From Chrysaora quinquecirrha (lineage: Eukaryota; Cnidaria; Scyphozoa; Semaeostomeae; Pelagiidae): a stretch of DNA of 64,000 nt. The notes beneath the pieces are model-generated. The model was not told where the DNA came from. It searched no databases and saw only the letters and a program-made list of their open reading frames with translations. Location of the stretch: contig JACTAT010000057.1 in the NCBI GenBank assembly GCA_014526335.1, positions 1 to 64,000 of the forward strand, written 5' to 3'. Below, in pieces: positions 35,897-46,611 of the stretch (within the stretch, counting starts at the first letter, position 1; each line of letters opens with the position of its first letter). Both the position numbers and the translations under genes were made by a program.

Positions 35897-37797
35897 TTCG
35901 GTTCAACAAAATTGTCACATTATGAAGGAATCGCTCGATTTCTCAGGTCTTGCAAAACGCGTGTTGCTGAGCCCCCGTCTTTTAACACTGTTTCTCAACC
36001 TGATTAAGCGTGATTAACATGATCATCATGCAAATGGCCCACACTACTGAAAGATATCCCTCCGCGCTACTCATGATATCCCTCCACACTACTGAACATC
36101 CCCCGCGCTACTTAGAGATATCCCTCCGCACTACTGAACATCCCCCACACTACTCAGAGATGCCTCCCCAGAAGCATCATGATATCCCTCCACGGTACTC
36201 ATGGTATCCCCCCGCACTACTGAACATCCCCCACACAACTGATGATGCCTCCCCGGAAGCATCATGATACAAGGCATATTTTAACGTATGTACTGGTGGG
36301 CCATTTGGCCCACCAGGCCCCACAAGCTGGCCCACCACTGACGACAATTTTTGCCAAATTGGCCCACCACTGTTTGGGCCCTTTGCCCAAACTAGTAAAT
36401 GACCTGGAGTTGTTTCGATACAATAAAACTGAAACACGTTTTATTTTTGCTACAAAATTGTATTGAAAACATAAGAAAAGTAAATTGATTGAATTGATTT
36501 GTTGTTGCAATACATCAAAAGCTTCATCGAAATTACACCTTGAAAGGCTAAGTAGGACCACCAACTGCCTTGGAAAATATGTTTATATAATTAAGAATTT
36601 TAGTCCGAAAGAGGCTACGAGAGCAAAAGTAGCTGCTTCTATATTCAAAATTTTCCCCACAAGCTGGCCCACCACTGACGACAATTTTTGCCAAATTGGC
36701 CCACCACTGTTTGGGCCCTTTGCCCAATCTAGTAAATGACCTGGAGTTGTTTCGATACAATAAAACTGAAACACGTTTTATTTTTACTACAAAATTGTAT
36801 TGAAAACATAAGAAAAGTAAATTGATTGAATTGATTTGTTGTTGCAATACATCAAAAGCTTCATCGAAATTACACCTTGAAAGGCTAAGTAGGACCACCA
36901 ACTGCCTTGGAAAATATGTTTATATAATTAAGAATTTTAGTCCGAAAGAGGCTACGAGAGCAAAAGTAGCTGCTTCTATATTCAAAATTTTCCGGGGGAG
37001 CATGCCCCCGACCCCCCAAGGAGGGTCCGCCTTCGGCGCACTAACTCACTTTAGTGCCCCTTTTTTCATGTTCCACCCCCCCCACTTTTCAATACCCTCC
37101 TACGCCCCTGTGATACAGTTGTTTTACGTGCTATATGCAAGGGATGTACAAAATTTGTTGCTCAATTCATTTCTCTCTATTCTATTTATTGAAGAAGCCG
37201 GAGTGTAAAGTAATTGGACTTTATGAATGAGCTTCCGATAGGGCTTGGATATTAAAATTAGGATCTCATCTCTGTGGACTTTCTCCGGGCTGGCAGTGAA
37301 AAAAAATTATAAGAATTTATTGGGCCCCATGTCACCTTTGGCCCACCACTGAAAATTTCTTAAAATATGCATTGTCATGATATCCCTCCGCGCTACTCAT
37401 GGTATCCCTCCACACTACTGAACATCCCCCGCGCTATTTAGAGATAATCCCCCACACTACTGAACATCCCCCACACTACTCAGAGATGCCTCCCCGGAAG
37501 CATCATGATATCCCTCCACGGTACTCATGGTATCCCCCCGCACTACTGAACATCCCCCACACTACTGATGATGCCTCCCCGAAAGCATCATGATATCCCT
37601 CCGCACTACTCATGGTATCCCTCCACACTACTGAACATCCCCCGCGCTACTCAGAGATATCCCTCCGCACTACTGAACATCCCCCACACTACTCAGAGAT
37701 GCCTCCCCGTGCAACTCATGATATCCCTCCACACTACTGAATATCCCCCACACTACTGCACATCCCCCACACTACTGCACACACGTTGTACGGGGTG
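35897..37797. repeat. right inverted arm, interrupted by hAT MITE
   Basis: Reverse complement of 32957-33744, split at 36262-37382 by the hAT element and its duplicated TCATGATA. Unit order and even unit variants (for example the CGGTACTCATG Y unit) mirror the left arm. Confidence 0.9.
36270..37374. mobile_element. hAT-type non-autonomous element
   Basis: Termini CAAGGCATATTTTA and TAAAATATGCATTG are 13/14 inverted matches. Flanked by the perfect 8-bp duplication TCATGATA (36262-36269 and 37375-37382). No transposase. It contains two tandem ~337-bp copies of a segment (starting CCCACAAGCTGGCCCACCAC at about 36320 and 36657), rich in TTGGCCCACCACTG words. Confidence 0.9.
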
Positions 37798-38074
37798 AGT
37801 ATGAACACTTTACTAAGAAGACTTCTGAGAGAAAACGAGACTTTTTTCTTGCCGAAATTTAAGAACCATTGCCAATAACATTGTAAGACCGTTATTGCAT
37901 TATACAAACGTTATTACATTATACGATGGTCTTTTCTTTGTAAAAACATATCTACTTCCATACAAGCGGAAACCTCTAGAAAGCCCCTATACTATGGAAA
38001 ACTAAATGGACTGTTGTCTGGCGTTACCCCCTGGCGCCTTTTCTATATATTGTGCAACGGTACTTCCTACAGTC

Positions 38075-38153
38075 ATTCTGTGGTAGTACTCGTTGAGTAA
38101 ATACAAATACATGACTCTTTGTTGCGTTATTCCTAACATTACTACCACAGAAT
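38075..38153 (+). promoter_or_regulatory. leader hairpin upstream of gag
   Basis: ATTCTGTGGTAGTA (38075-38088) and its exact reverse complement TACTACCACAGAAT (38140-38153) enclose 51 bases, ending 16 bases before the gag ATG. TGGTAG also resembles the start of an initiator-Met tRNA primer site, but no LTR end could be placed, so the role is open. Confidence 0.5.
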
Positions 38154-38169
38154 CTCTCTCAACGAAATC

Positions 38170-39108
38170 ATGGAGTCGAAAATTCGAAATTTTGATGGCA
38201 ATGGTGAAATCAAAGTTTTTCTCGAAAAGGTTGATTTGCACTCAGCCCTAAAGGGCTATGATGCTGCAAAGTCAGCGCAGAATCTGGCAAGCAAACTCGA
38301 AGGTCGTGCCTTTGACGTTTATATGCGGTTGTCTGACACAGATAAGAAAGATGTCAAGAAAATAAAAGAAGAATTAATGAAAGAATTTCAACTGGGAAAT
38401 CAAGACAGAGAAAAGGCCATGCAAGAATTGGGTACCCGACAACGTAAACCTGGTGAGTCTCCACAAACCTTTGCTTTTAAAATAATGGAGCTCGTTAAAC
38501 TTGCGTATCCTACTTTTGACAATGCAAATCAAGAGACCATAGCGAAGGATTACTATATGAAAGGCATCCATCCGAAAATGCAAATCGCTTTAAAAACAAT
38601 GCCAAATTTTACTGCATTAAGCCTCAACGAGGTGGCCAAGGAAACTATCAGATTACAATTAGCCGGCATTGAATCGATTTCTTTGCCCACACAAAATCAA
38701 TGCATGAGCATCAACAATGACGCAAATGAGAAGAATCAAACCCTGATGGACTCAATTGTAGAAAAAGTTGTTGCTAAGATGACAGATATGTCTGTGGGAG
38801 CTGAAACGTCCAATGAAGCCTGTAGTGAAACTACCCAGGAATTTCCCTCCGCTAATTTCCTTAGTAGTCGTTTCAATAGGAATCAAAGAGGAACAAGAGG
38901 ACGACAATATGTCAACAGAAACAATAGCCGTTATAACAACCGGGGGTACAGGCAAAATAATTCTCGTACGAATAATCAACAAACCAGGAAATGCCGTGCC
39001 TGCCAAAGCACCGATCACTTTGTCCGTGATTGCCCAACTAGGTTTTGCCAGGCTTGCGGTCAAAGAGGTCATGACTCTTGGGACAGGTCGTGCCCAAATT
39101 TCCAATGA
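38170..39108 (+). CDS. gag: retrotransposon Gag-like polyprotein
   Basis: 312 residues. The N-terminal two thirds are helical and charged, as in Ty3/gypsy capsid proteins (MQELGTRQRKPGESPQTFA region). An Arg/Asn/Gln-rich basic linker follows, then two C-terminal zinc knuckles: C275-C278-H283-C288 (CX2CX4HX4C) and C293-C296-H301-C308, the second with an unusual H-x6-C spacing. Such Gag proteins package element RNA in cytoplasmic particles. The ORF is intact and ends CAA-TGA-CTA, after which the same frame continues into protease. No flanking LTRs were recognised. The element is truncated within RT, so this is a remnant despite the clean gag. Confidence 0.85.
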   Translation: MESKIRNFDGNGEIKVFLEKVDLHSALKGYDAAKSAQNLASKLEGRAFDVYMRLSDTDKKDVKKIKEELMKEFQLGNQDREKAMQELGTRQRKPGESPQTFAFKIMELVKLAYPTFDNANQETIAKDYYMKGIHPKMQIALKTMPNFTALSLNEVAKETIRLQLAGIESISLPTQNQCMSINNDANEKNQTLMDSIVEKVVAKMTDMSVGAETSNEACSETTQEFPSANFLSSRFNRNQRGTRGRQYVNRNNSRYNNRGYRQNNSRTNNQQTRKCRACQSTDHFVRDCPTRFCQACGQRGHDSWDRSCPNFQ

Positions 39109-39375
39109 CTAGGCCAAGAAGAAAAAGCGAGTAGCACTGGAACACCTAGTCGTCCATTTTCTGCCGTATTAGAAGTAAAGTTCGAGAATAAATTACTAAA
39201 TGCTTTGTTAGACACTGGAGCGAGTTGCTCAATTATTGATCTTGGAACTATTCAAAATCTCGGACTTGATAAGAATATAATTAAATCTACCCACGAATTG
39301 ATAGATGCTTCAGGGAACGATATGAGCATTGCAGGGTCTGTCGATTTAAACGTGCATTCCGCGATTTCCGAGTAG
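39109..39375 (+). pseudogene. pro: aspartic protease segment, same frame as Gag
   Basis: The frame continues directly past the gag TGA. Codon 35 of this stretch starts the retropepsin signature DTGAS (Asp codon at 39211), followed by CSIIDLGTIQNLG and a flap-like ASGNDMSIAG segment. It terminates at TAG (39373-39375). The following Pol frame carries the expected next residues (FRVVQN, ILGRDFL) in another phase, so a one-base shift near 39355 breaks the protease. Stop readthrough could express it if the shift were absent or bypassed. Confidence 0.75.
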
Positions 39376-39383
39376 TTCAAAAC

Positions 39384-40616
39384 ATGAAAGTTCTCAATTC
39401 GAAAACATTTCGTAACGTTATTCTTGGAAGAGACTTTCTGTCTCATTTTAAAACGGTCGAATTTGACTTTGTAGGCAATCGCGTAAAATTGGGAAATCAG
39501 TGGTCTAACTGCGTAGAAATAAGAGGGAAAGAACTTGTCCGATTAAACGAAAAAACTTCAGTTGCAGGTCGAACAGAAACGGTAATCCAAGTCAAATGCA
39601 AAAAATCAACTGCACTGATTACTGCAGATTTCGAACCAATTCCGATTTCAGAAAAACCTGGCATTTACGCAACGTACTGTCGAGTAATTCCAAACATTGA
39701 AGGAGTTTTCAACATCACCCTTCTAAATGTAACCGATCAATCCATAGAGCTAGATTGTGATCAAATGATTGGGCATTTGGTTAGCACAGATAAATCTGTC
39801 TCTGTTATTGAACCCGTATCCGCCGCTACCTCGCCTACGAAAGATAACATTGTGGTTGGCAGTAATCTTTCTATGACGGAGAAAGAACAGATTTCTTCAT
39901 TAATTTGTAAATACAAAGACGTATTTGCGTCAAATCCTAAAAAACCCAACCTTGTTAAGAACATGAAACATCGTATCATCACAAATAATGAACAGCCAGT
40001 TAATAGGAAACCGTACCGTGTTCCTTATGCCTGGCATGCAGAGGTCGACAAACAAATTCAAGAAATGGTCGACAATAATATCATCCGCCCGTCATCTTCC
40101 CCTTGGAATGCGCCGATCATTCTTGTCAGAAAAAAAGACAATTCAATGAGGTTCGTGTGCGACTTTCGTGGGCTTAACGACGTCACAAAAAAGGATTCCT
40201 ATCCTCTACCTCGTATTCGTGACGTCATAGACAATATGCAAGGGACAGAATATTGGACGACACTAGACGCGGCGTCGGCATATTGGTCTATTCCGGTAGC
40301 AGAGACAGATAAAGAGAAAACTGCTTTCTCCGTCTCCCGCGGCAAGTTTGAATTCAATGTGATGCCCTTTGGCTTGTGCAATGCCGGGGCGTCATATCAA
40401 AGAATGATGGATATAAACTTGGCTGGTCTGCCAACTAATCGAATCTTAGCATACATGGACGACATCGTTGTGTTCAGCAAAACGTTTGATGAACATTTAT
40501 CCAGCATTGAGCAATTATTTCAGCGGCTTCAGACATCCGGAATATCCCTCAAACTCTCAAAGTGCGTTTTCGCCAGTAACAAAGTTGACTTTCTCGGATT
40601 GGAACCCTTCCTTTAA
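39384..40616 (+). pseudogene. pol: Ty3/gypsy-like Pol: protease end plus truncated RT
   Basis: A 410-codon open frame. It starts in the protease tail (ILGRDFLSHF) and continues through the classical RT blocks: SSSPWNAPIILVRKKD, RFVCDFRGLND, TLDAASAYWSIPV, FNVMPFGLCNAGASYQRMM, then catalytic YMDD at 40452-40463 (YMDDIVVFS), and KLSKCVFASNKVDFLG. It then ends abruptly (EPFL, stop at 40614-40616). Thumb, RNase H and integrase are absent. Sequence after 40605 is unrelated, so the 3' half has been deleted or replaced. The RT core itself shows no stop, implying recent truncation. Confidence 0.85.
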
Positions 40617-40948
40617 TGTTGGACGCCTGTAGTTGGGGTCAGAAACCAAAGGAAGCCGCATAAAATGGGAGAAATCGTTCAAGTCATAAACACTTTAATT
40701 CCAGTACTTTGCTGCCAGAAAGTTATTTGTCTTTTCATTGCACTTCGGGTGTTCTGGCGCCGAAAAAATTCTGGCGCCGAAAAACTTCTGGCGCCTAAAT
40801 TTTTCAGAGAGGTTATTCGTTACCGATCAGATTGCGATTCTAGGTGTCGAGTAAAGTTTTTGACCTCGTTTTGTAAGGTTATCGTGCTTACCCGTTATTC
40901 GTTGCTCAGGGACTGTTGACGTAGACAAAACAATCTCGTGTAGCAGGG
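40617..40948. other. no gene seen
   Basis: Contains three repeats of TTCTGGCGCCGAAAA-like words near 40750-40800. Not coding. Confidence 0.4.
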
Positions 40949-41389
40949 GTGATTTCTAAAAGTATTAACAAGGGGGGCTCACGTGGTCACGTCATAAGAG
41001 AGGGGTGTGGCTCCTTGTGACCACACCCTTATTTTGATCAATGAAAATATTAAAACCCATCCTTAATCAACCAAATATTAGAGCAAATATTAATTAGAAA
41101 AGTCTCAATAGCAATGAACATAGGAGCATCCAGTGTAGGGGAAGAAGAATAGCCTAAATAGCCTTAAGGAGCAAACAAAAGTCGAAAAGATGATAAGGAA
41201 AAGAGAAATAACAATTAATGTACACTCAACGCAAAGATCTTTGCAAATCAAGCATGTTTAGGAATTTGAAAACAAAAGGAGATTTTTAAAACAAGATCAA
41301 TGCAAAATCGTGGGGGCTGAGCGCCCTCAAAATCAATAATAATTTAACAAGGGGCTCTGCCCCCCCTCTGAGCCCCCCTTAGAAATCAC
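40949..41389. mobile_element. TIR element (GTGATTTCTAA ends)
   Basis: Terminal 11-bp inverted repeats GTGATTTCTAA/TTAGAAATCAC, with GGGGGGCTC-rich subterminal sequence on both sides. No ORF and no clear target duplication. Confidence 0.6.
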
Positions 41390-41693
41390 AACTGTCGTTT
41401 AGCCGAGACAAGTTTCAGGTCGGGAGTATTTTCAGCTTGCGTTTATTCCGAGGAAATAGTCCCGGCTGTCCGAGACAATTTCCACCATCCTCGGAGGGCC
41501 TATTTTGGCGCGAAAATTCAACATGGCTCGACACAGTTACGAAGGAACGAACGATACTCTCGCTTCTCATAAAGATCCGGGGAAATGAGCATCCACCGCC
41601 ATTTTAACGCGGGGAAGATCTCCGCATGCGCATCGCAGAGAATGTAGTCCCTCCCATTATGCCGAGATTAATTTCAGATTGCGTTAATAAGGA

Positions 41694-41969
41694 TACCCTG
41701 GGTACCAGAGCCTCTAAATTAAAACAAGACGGACATGGGAGGAGGAAAAGAAAGAAGGATGATAACCCAACCTCGTTTTGGTTTTGATTTCAGTTTCGGA
41801 ATCAATTAAATCACCATTCGCGGAATCATGGTAAGCAACACATGATCCGATTAATCATGCGATTAATCCATCCGTGCAATCATTTGACTGCTGCTTTCTC
41901 CTTTATTTTCTTTAATTATTTTTTATTTTTTATTTATTTCTCATTTTTTTGGCTCTGGTACCCAGGGTA
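41694..41969. mobile_element. MULE-like MITE with 9-bp target duplication
   Basis: Perfect 19-bp inverted ends TACCCTGGGTACCAGAGCC / GGCTCTGGTACCCAGGGTA. Direct repeats TAATAAGGA at 41685-41693 and 41970-41978. A 9-bp duplication is characteristic of Mutator-like elements. 276 bp, non-coding; an internal T-rich tract lies near the right end. Confidence 0.85.
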
Positions 41970-42364
41970 TAATAAGGAGAAAAATAGACTTGGAATGCCG
42001 AGATCTCGCCTGTCTGAGCCGGGATCCTGGTAGCTGACAATAATCTTCGTTAGCCGGGCTGATTTTAAATTTCCATATAAACGCAAATGCAAATATAATG
42101 GGTTAGATCCCGATCATAAAAATTGTTTGGGTAATTTTCTCAATGTAAACAGGCCCTTTGACAGCCTAGTGCTTATGCTTTCTTTTTGAGATTAGGCGGT
42201 CTCTGGCACACACCCCAGACGGACACTTGTTCAAGTTGTGGACTTTACAATCCAAACTATTGACCTGTCGGGACGTAAACATAGTTTTCAAAACAGCACT
42301 AGGCGTTGTCGAGAATTCAGTCTCCAGTTGTTTTTTCACTGAAAGAAAAAGTAGTGGTTCTCTT

Positions 42365-43945
42365 GAACTGTCGATACATCTATTCTATTCTATTCTATGA
42401 TTTATTTAATGTTAGTTTTGACAATAGTGATGTGACACTAATTTACACTAACATGAAGCAACTTCAGAGATTGCATTAGGTCATTATTTGTTGCAAAAGG
42501 AGCAAGCGCATTTGTTACTAAGAAACCACGTTTTTAGCAAGTTTTTAAACTGCCTTGGGTTTCGAGCCGATGTTATTTCATCCGGAAGGGCGTTCCAGAT
42601 TTTTGGTCCTTGGAAACTTAGTGATTTGATTCCATAGCTTGTAGTCCTGACTTTCGGAATTTCAAGGATATTTCTTTTACGGAGGTTGTGATCTACTTGC
42701 TTTGGTGAAAAATAGCTTTTCATAAATGCTGGGTTAATATTATTAAGAGTTTTGTAGACTTCATACGCTAGAAGTCTAATGGATTGGACATGGACAGTAG
42801 TTTCTCTAGATCTTGCAAGTAAAGTTTCGTACGAGGACGTGTAATCAGAGCACGCTAGTCGCAAAGCTCTTTCATTTATTTTTTCAAGCTTGTCTTGGCT
42901 ACCCTTGTTACATAGCATCAAAATCAATGGGCAATAATTGAAATGACAGAGGATAAATGAATTTATTATGATCTTTCTTTCTTTTTCACCCATATATCTT
43001 GCTAAACGTTTGAGCGAGTTTAGTTGTTTTGCAGCTTTTTTACATATTTTGTCAATGTGGGAATCAAACTTTAAGTTGTCATCCAATTCAACACCAAGAA
43101 GGGTAACCTGATTGTCTACTTTTATGTCTAGATTTGCGTCAATTTCAAAGCTATGTGTTTATCTTTATTTCCAATAGTTATTGCTTGAAACTTAGGAAAG
43201 ATAGTTTTGAATTAACAGGAGAGATCTTAGTTCTATTCCGTAAGCATGCAGTTTTGCTAGAAGCAGATTTTTTGGAAGGCAATCAAAAGCCTTAGATAAA
43301 TCCATAAGGACAGCGCCTATATGTTTGTTGTTTTCTAAACCTGATTTCCAATCTTCAATCAGCCTAAATAGAGCGTGTTGTGAAGAAAAGTGTTTTCTAT
43401 AAGCACATAGGTACATTGAGTACCGATCCTCGAAAAATAGAGAGAGTTGAAGCTCAATTGCTTTTTCAAAAACTTTTGAAAAAGTTGTCAGTAAACTAAT
43501 GGGTCTGTAATTTTCTTTATTAAAAGGATCTTTTTTCTTATATACTGGTGTAACAACTGCTTGTTTTAAAGATTTAGGAAAAGTCCCTTGAGAAATACAT
43601 TTGTTCAAAACATTAAGCAATGGCTGTAAGATTAAATCAACTGAGATTTTTAGAAGTTTAGCGCTTATCATGTCATGTCCAGTTGCTTTTTTATCATCTA
43701 GATTTGTAATAATATATCGAAGTGCTCCTTTAGGAACAAGTTTAAAGTTTAAGCTGGAATCATTTGATAAATTAGCTTTTATTTTTCTAATACTTGGATG
43801 GTCTTGGAAATTGTGTATTATATCTCCTATTGTTAATTGTTCTTTATAATAGACAAATGTATGTGTCTCTATTTCCTTTACAAGGCTATGGTTGTTGAGT
43901 ATCCTATTTGTAGTTGTTAATAGAGGACAAATCTTTTTCGCTGAG
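42365..43945 (-). pseudogene. LINE (CR1/L2/jockey-type) with RT core deleted
   Basis: The minus strand reads N-terminal RT blocks (ATGHDMISAKLLKI, TPVYKKKDPFNKENYRPISLL, VLMDLSKAFDCL) down to about 43195. It then jumps directly to the connection region (FPKFQAITIGN) and, after a frame shift near 43150, to VTLLGVELDDNLKF and the C-terminal domain ending at 42484. The palm segment with the YADD box is missing. The 3' end carries a (TAGAA)n-type simple-repeat tail on the minus strand (plus-strand TCTAT repeats at about 42380-42400), typical of CR1/L2-group elements. The 5' end is truncated around 43945. Confidence 0.85.
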
Positions 43946-43971
43946 TTTTCAGTTCTTGAAGTTCCCTTCAC

Positions 43972-45152
43972 TCACTTTTCTGGCAAAAGTCCTAAAAACC
44001 ACCAGAACCACTGATAGGAAACACGAAGCTCAGATACCGCAAATTCTCGAACCCCCTTTGGGTGGGGGCTTAAACGAGGGAGAGGGCTTGACGAAAGCAT
44101 AATTTATCATCGACTTAGAGTATGCATTTTTCTGTCATAACTCGATAAAGTACCAATATGGACTCAAAAGGCTAACACCAACATGTCAAGGGTTGGGGCT
44201 TATTCGAAGGGGGGAGCTTATTTACGATTTGTCGCCCTAGTGTCGGGACTAATTTGAGGCGAGGACTTATTCAGAGGGCTTTATGATATGCGTAATCCGT
44301 TTTCTAAATTGGTTGAGCTATTTCACAAATTGGTTGAGTTTGTAGTAGCAAGAAAGATTCAATCTTATACTTAAAAGGGCACTTTTCTCACCCTTGCATC
44401 TCCTTTGTTAGGGCAAGAGGGGCAATGCCCTGTGCCCTCTTTCTGGTGTCTCTCGTTATTTTATCATGGATGGGATGTAGATAAGGGATGTGGCTATTGT
44501 GCCCTTAATAAACGCTACAATATTCGTATATTTCCATGCTCACTTGAATTTTCCCCGTCAACGATTCTTCTGTCCGATAGCACATAATGTTACTATGCTA
44601 ACGGTAGAAAACCTCAACCTGGCTCACAAGATCAGAACAAAATCAATTACAGAATAATTTTCTTTGTTGCTAAACTTGCTTTTTCCTAAGTGGCAAATAA
44701 AGTTTCATCTTATTCATCTGCCTCGTAGGAGTTGTTAACCTAACATCCTTCCTAATCAATTTTGAAGCTCGCAGAATCCTATCTAATATTCATTTTAAGC
44801 ATTAATGTTCCAAATCTCATTATATTTGCGTGGAATTAGATTTAAAGGCGTTCTGAACTGTTGTCCGTTTTTGCAAGGCCCAAAGCCCAAGGCCCAAGGT
44901 CCAAAACGAAGAGGATGGTCGCATGCGCATATTTTTACGCATGTATGGACGATAGATCTTTTAGAACGCATTGTTGGATGCCAGATATTTTGGGTCATTT
45001 TCTACATTGACTATGTTTTTTAGGAATGGAAGGAAGGATCGACGATACCCCTTCAACTATTTGTATTATTTGTAACAATGGCTCGCCAATATAATATTGT
45101 TACAAGATGAACACAACAGAACAGGCCATTTTGCAAGTCAACATAGCAGAAC
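43972..45152. other. no gene seen
   Basis: Repeat-like GC-variable sequence. Short frames at 44405-44587 and 44795-45023 have no motifs. Confidence 0.4.
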
Positions 45153-45160
45153 TATCAATT

Positions 45161-45624
45161 CAGTGGCGGAAATTCAGGTTTTTGAGTGGGGGGGCCCTGT
45201 TTTGGATTTTTCCGACAAAAAATGAGAAACATAAGTTGCGTGCCGTAGGCACGCTCGCAATGACCTCAGGTCATTGCGCACAACAGCTGGGGGTCTGGGG
45301 GTGCTGTAAGCCCCCAAGCGGGTCCAGGGCAGAGCCCTGGCAGGGGTACAGGGGGCGGAGCCCCCGGAAGCTCATGAGATTTTGCCATCTAGGAGGTCTT
45401 AAAATGGCTTAGGATTCTGCCAATTCTCATTCATGAAATATCTTCTTGTTTGCTCTTATTTGATAAACCAACCAGGTTCAATTAAGAGCAAAGAAAAGTC
45501 CAAAGCAATTTTAATTCTGTACTGTCTCTACAATATCATGAACTCGAAATTTCGCTAAATTTTTCCGACAAAATCAAAGGTGGGGGCTTGCGCCCCCCCA
45601 GCCCCCCCACAATTTCCGCCACTG
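45161..45624. mobile_element. hAT MITE with 8-bp target duplication
   Basis: Ends CAGTGGCGGAAATT and AATTTCCGCCACTG are perfect 14-bp inverted repeats. TATCAATT is duplicated at 45153-45160 and 45625-45632. CAGTG-like termini and 8-bp duplications are diagnostic of hAT. GC-rich interior, no ORF. Confidence 0.9.
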
Positions 45625-45677
45625 TATCAATTGATTCAGTTGCCTCCGTCAATCTTTTTCTCGCGATTTCACTCTGA

Positions 45678-45906
45678 GGCCTGGCTAAACTAAGAGACAT
45701 GTCGCGTGCGACACTGTACTCGCCGTGTCTCTCAAAGTGGCTAAACATGCGAGTGACAAGCGAGCAACATGTCCCCCAAGTCGCGGAGACAGGAAATGGT
45801 TCTGTTGTCTCTCAGAAACATTTGCGTGTCTCTCGCTACAAATTTTGTCGTGCGCTGCAAAGCATGACCGTGTCGCGCGCGATATGTCTCCTAGTTTAGC
45901 CAGGCC
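45678..45906. mobile_element. TIR element (GGCCTGGCTAAACTA ends)
   Basis: GGCCTGGCTAAACTAAGAGA at the left and TCTCCTAGTTTAGCCAGGCC at the right. Interior rich in GTGTCTC and GTCGCG words. A related copy starts at 59311. Target duplication not clear. Confidence 0.65.
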
Positions 45907-46305
45907 TTTACTTAAGTCGAGCCGTGCCGTGTTGCACCACACCAGCAGTAAATCAGTTCGACTGTGGTTCGACTCGATGCACCTCTGTTTCATAAGGCAT
46001 TTTTCTAGTCGCGCCGTAACCATGTTCTTCTGGTTTCATACGTCGCTCTGGGTCGACCTTGGCAAAAGGCCTTTGCCGCATGGTACGACTCAGTCAAAGC
46101 CTTATAAAATTTGAGTAGGATTCGGTCACCACCTAAAATCAGTCAAATTTTGCTCGCCACGACACGGCACGGCATGACGTATGAAACAGGCAACATTGCT
46201 GGAGGTACTGAGAGGATTCAGTTGCTTTGACTTTTCACAAATGAAACTGCGGTTTGGTTGGAATTTGGCGTTTCCATTCACTCATCGAAATTTCCTGTGA
46301 ATGCT

Positions 46306-46611
46306 CACCCCCTAAATGTCTGTGCAGTACGGTGGGGGATGTGCAGTGCGGTAGCGGATACTCAATACGGTGGGGGATCTGTGATTGCTGCGGGGAGGCA
46401 TCTTGCAGTACGGTGACGGATATTCAGTACGGTGGGGGATACCATGGTGCCTGTGGTGGGATACCATGATTGCCGTGGCGGATATTCAGTACGGTGGGGG
46501 GATACCATGATGGCTGTGGAAGGCATCATGATTGCCGGGGCGGATATTCAGTACGGTGGGGGGATACCATGATGGCTGTGGTGGGATACCATGATTGCTA
46601 TGGGGAGGCAA
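46306..46611. mobile_element. diverged solo arm of the foldback-like family
   Basis: Begins CACCCC...TGTCTGTGCAGTA, like the terminus at 32957. It continues with 19-23-bp units in which the X word reads AGTACGGTGGGGGATGTGC. Unit order by hand is XXYZ, XYY, XYZ, XYYZ. Only one arm is seen, and it ends at a Z unit (GGGGAGGCA). Open frames are incidental. Confidence 0.75.

Larger units (their letters stand above)
32957..37797. mobile_element. foldback-like element carrying a zinc-finger gene
   Basis: Outer ends read CACCCCGTACAACGTGTGTG and its reverse complement, flanked by the direct repeat AGTAT (32952-32956 and 37798-37802). The left arm (32957-33744) and right arm (35897-37797 once the hAT insertion plus one target copy is removed) are both 788 bp and nearly identical in inverted orientation. 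The 2152-bp loop holds the C2H2 gene at 34559-35470 and no recognisable transposase, so mobilisation would be in trans. Long tandem-repeat arms around a loop are the hallmark of foldback/Galileo-type elements. A 5-bp target duplication does not fit Galileo or FB exactly, so the superfamily is open. Confidence 0.85.

Noticed and set aside
32956..37798. HTTEHPPRYS-type repeat proteins in the inverted arms
   Set aside because: They follow the DNA word repeats and appear in mirrored form in both arms; the DNA structure explains them.
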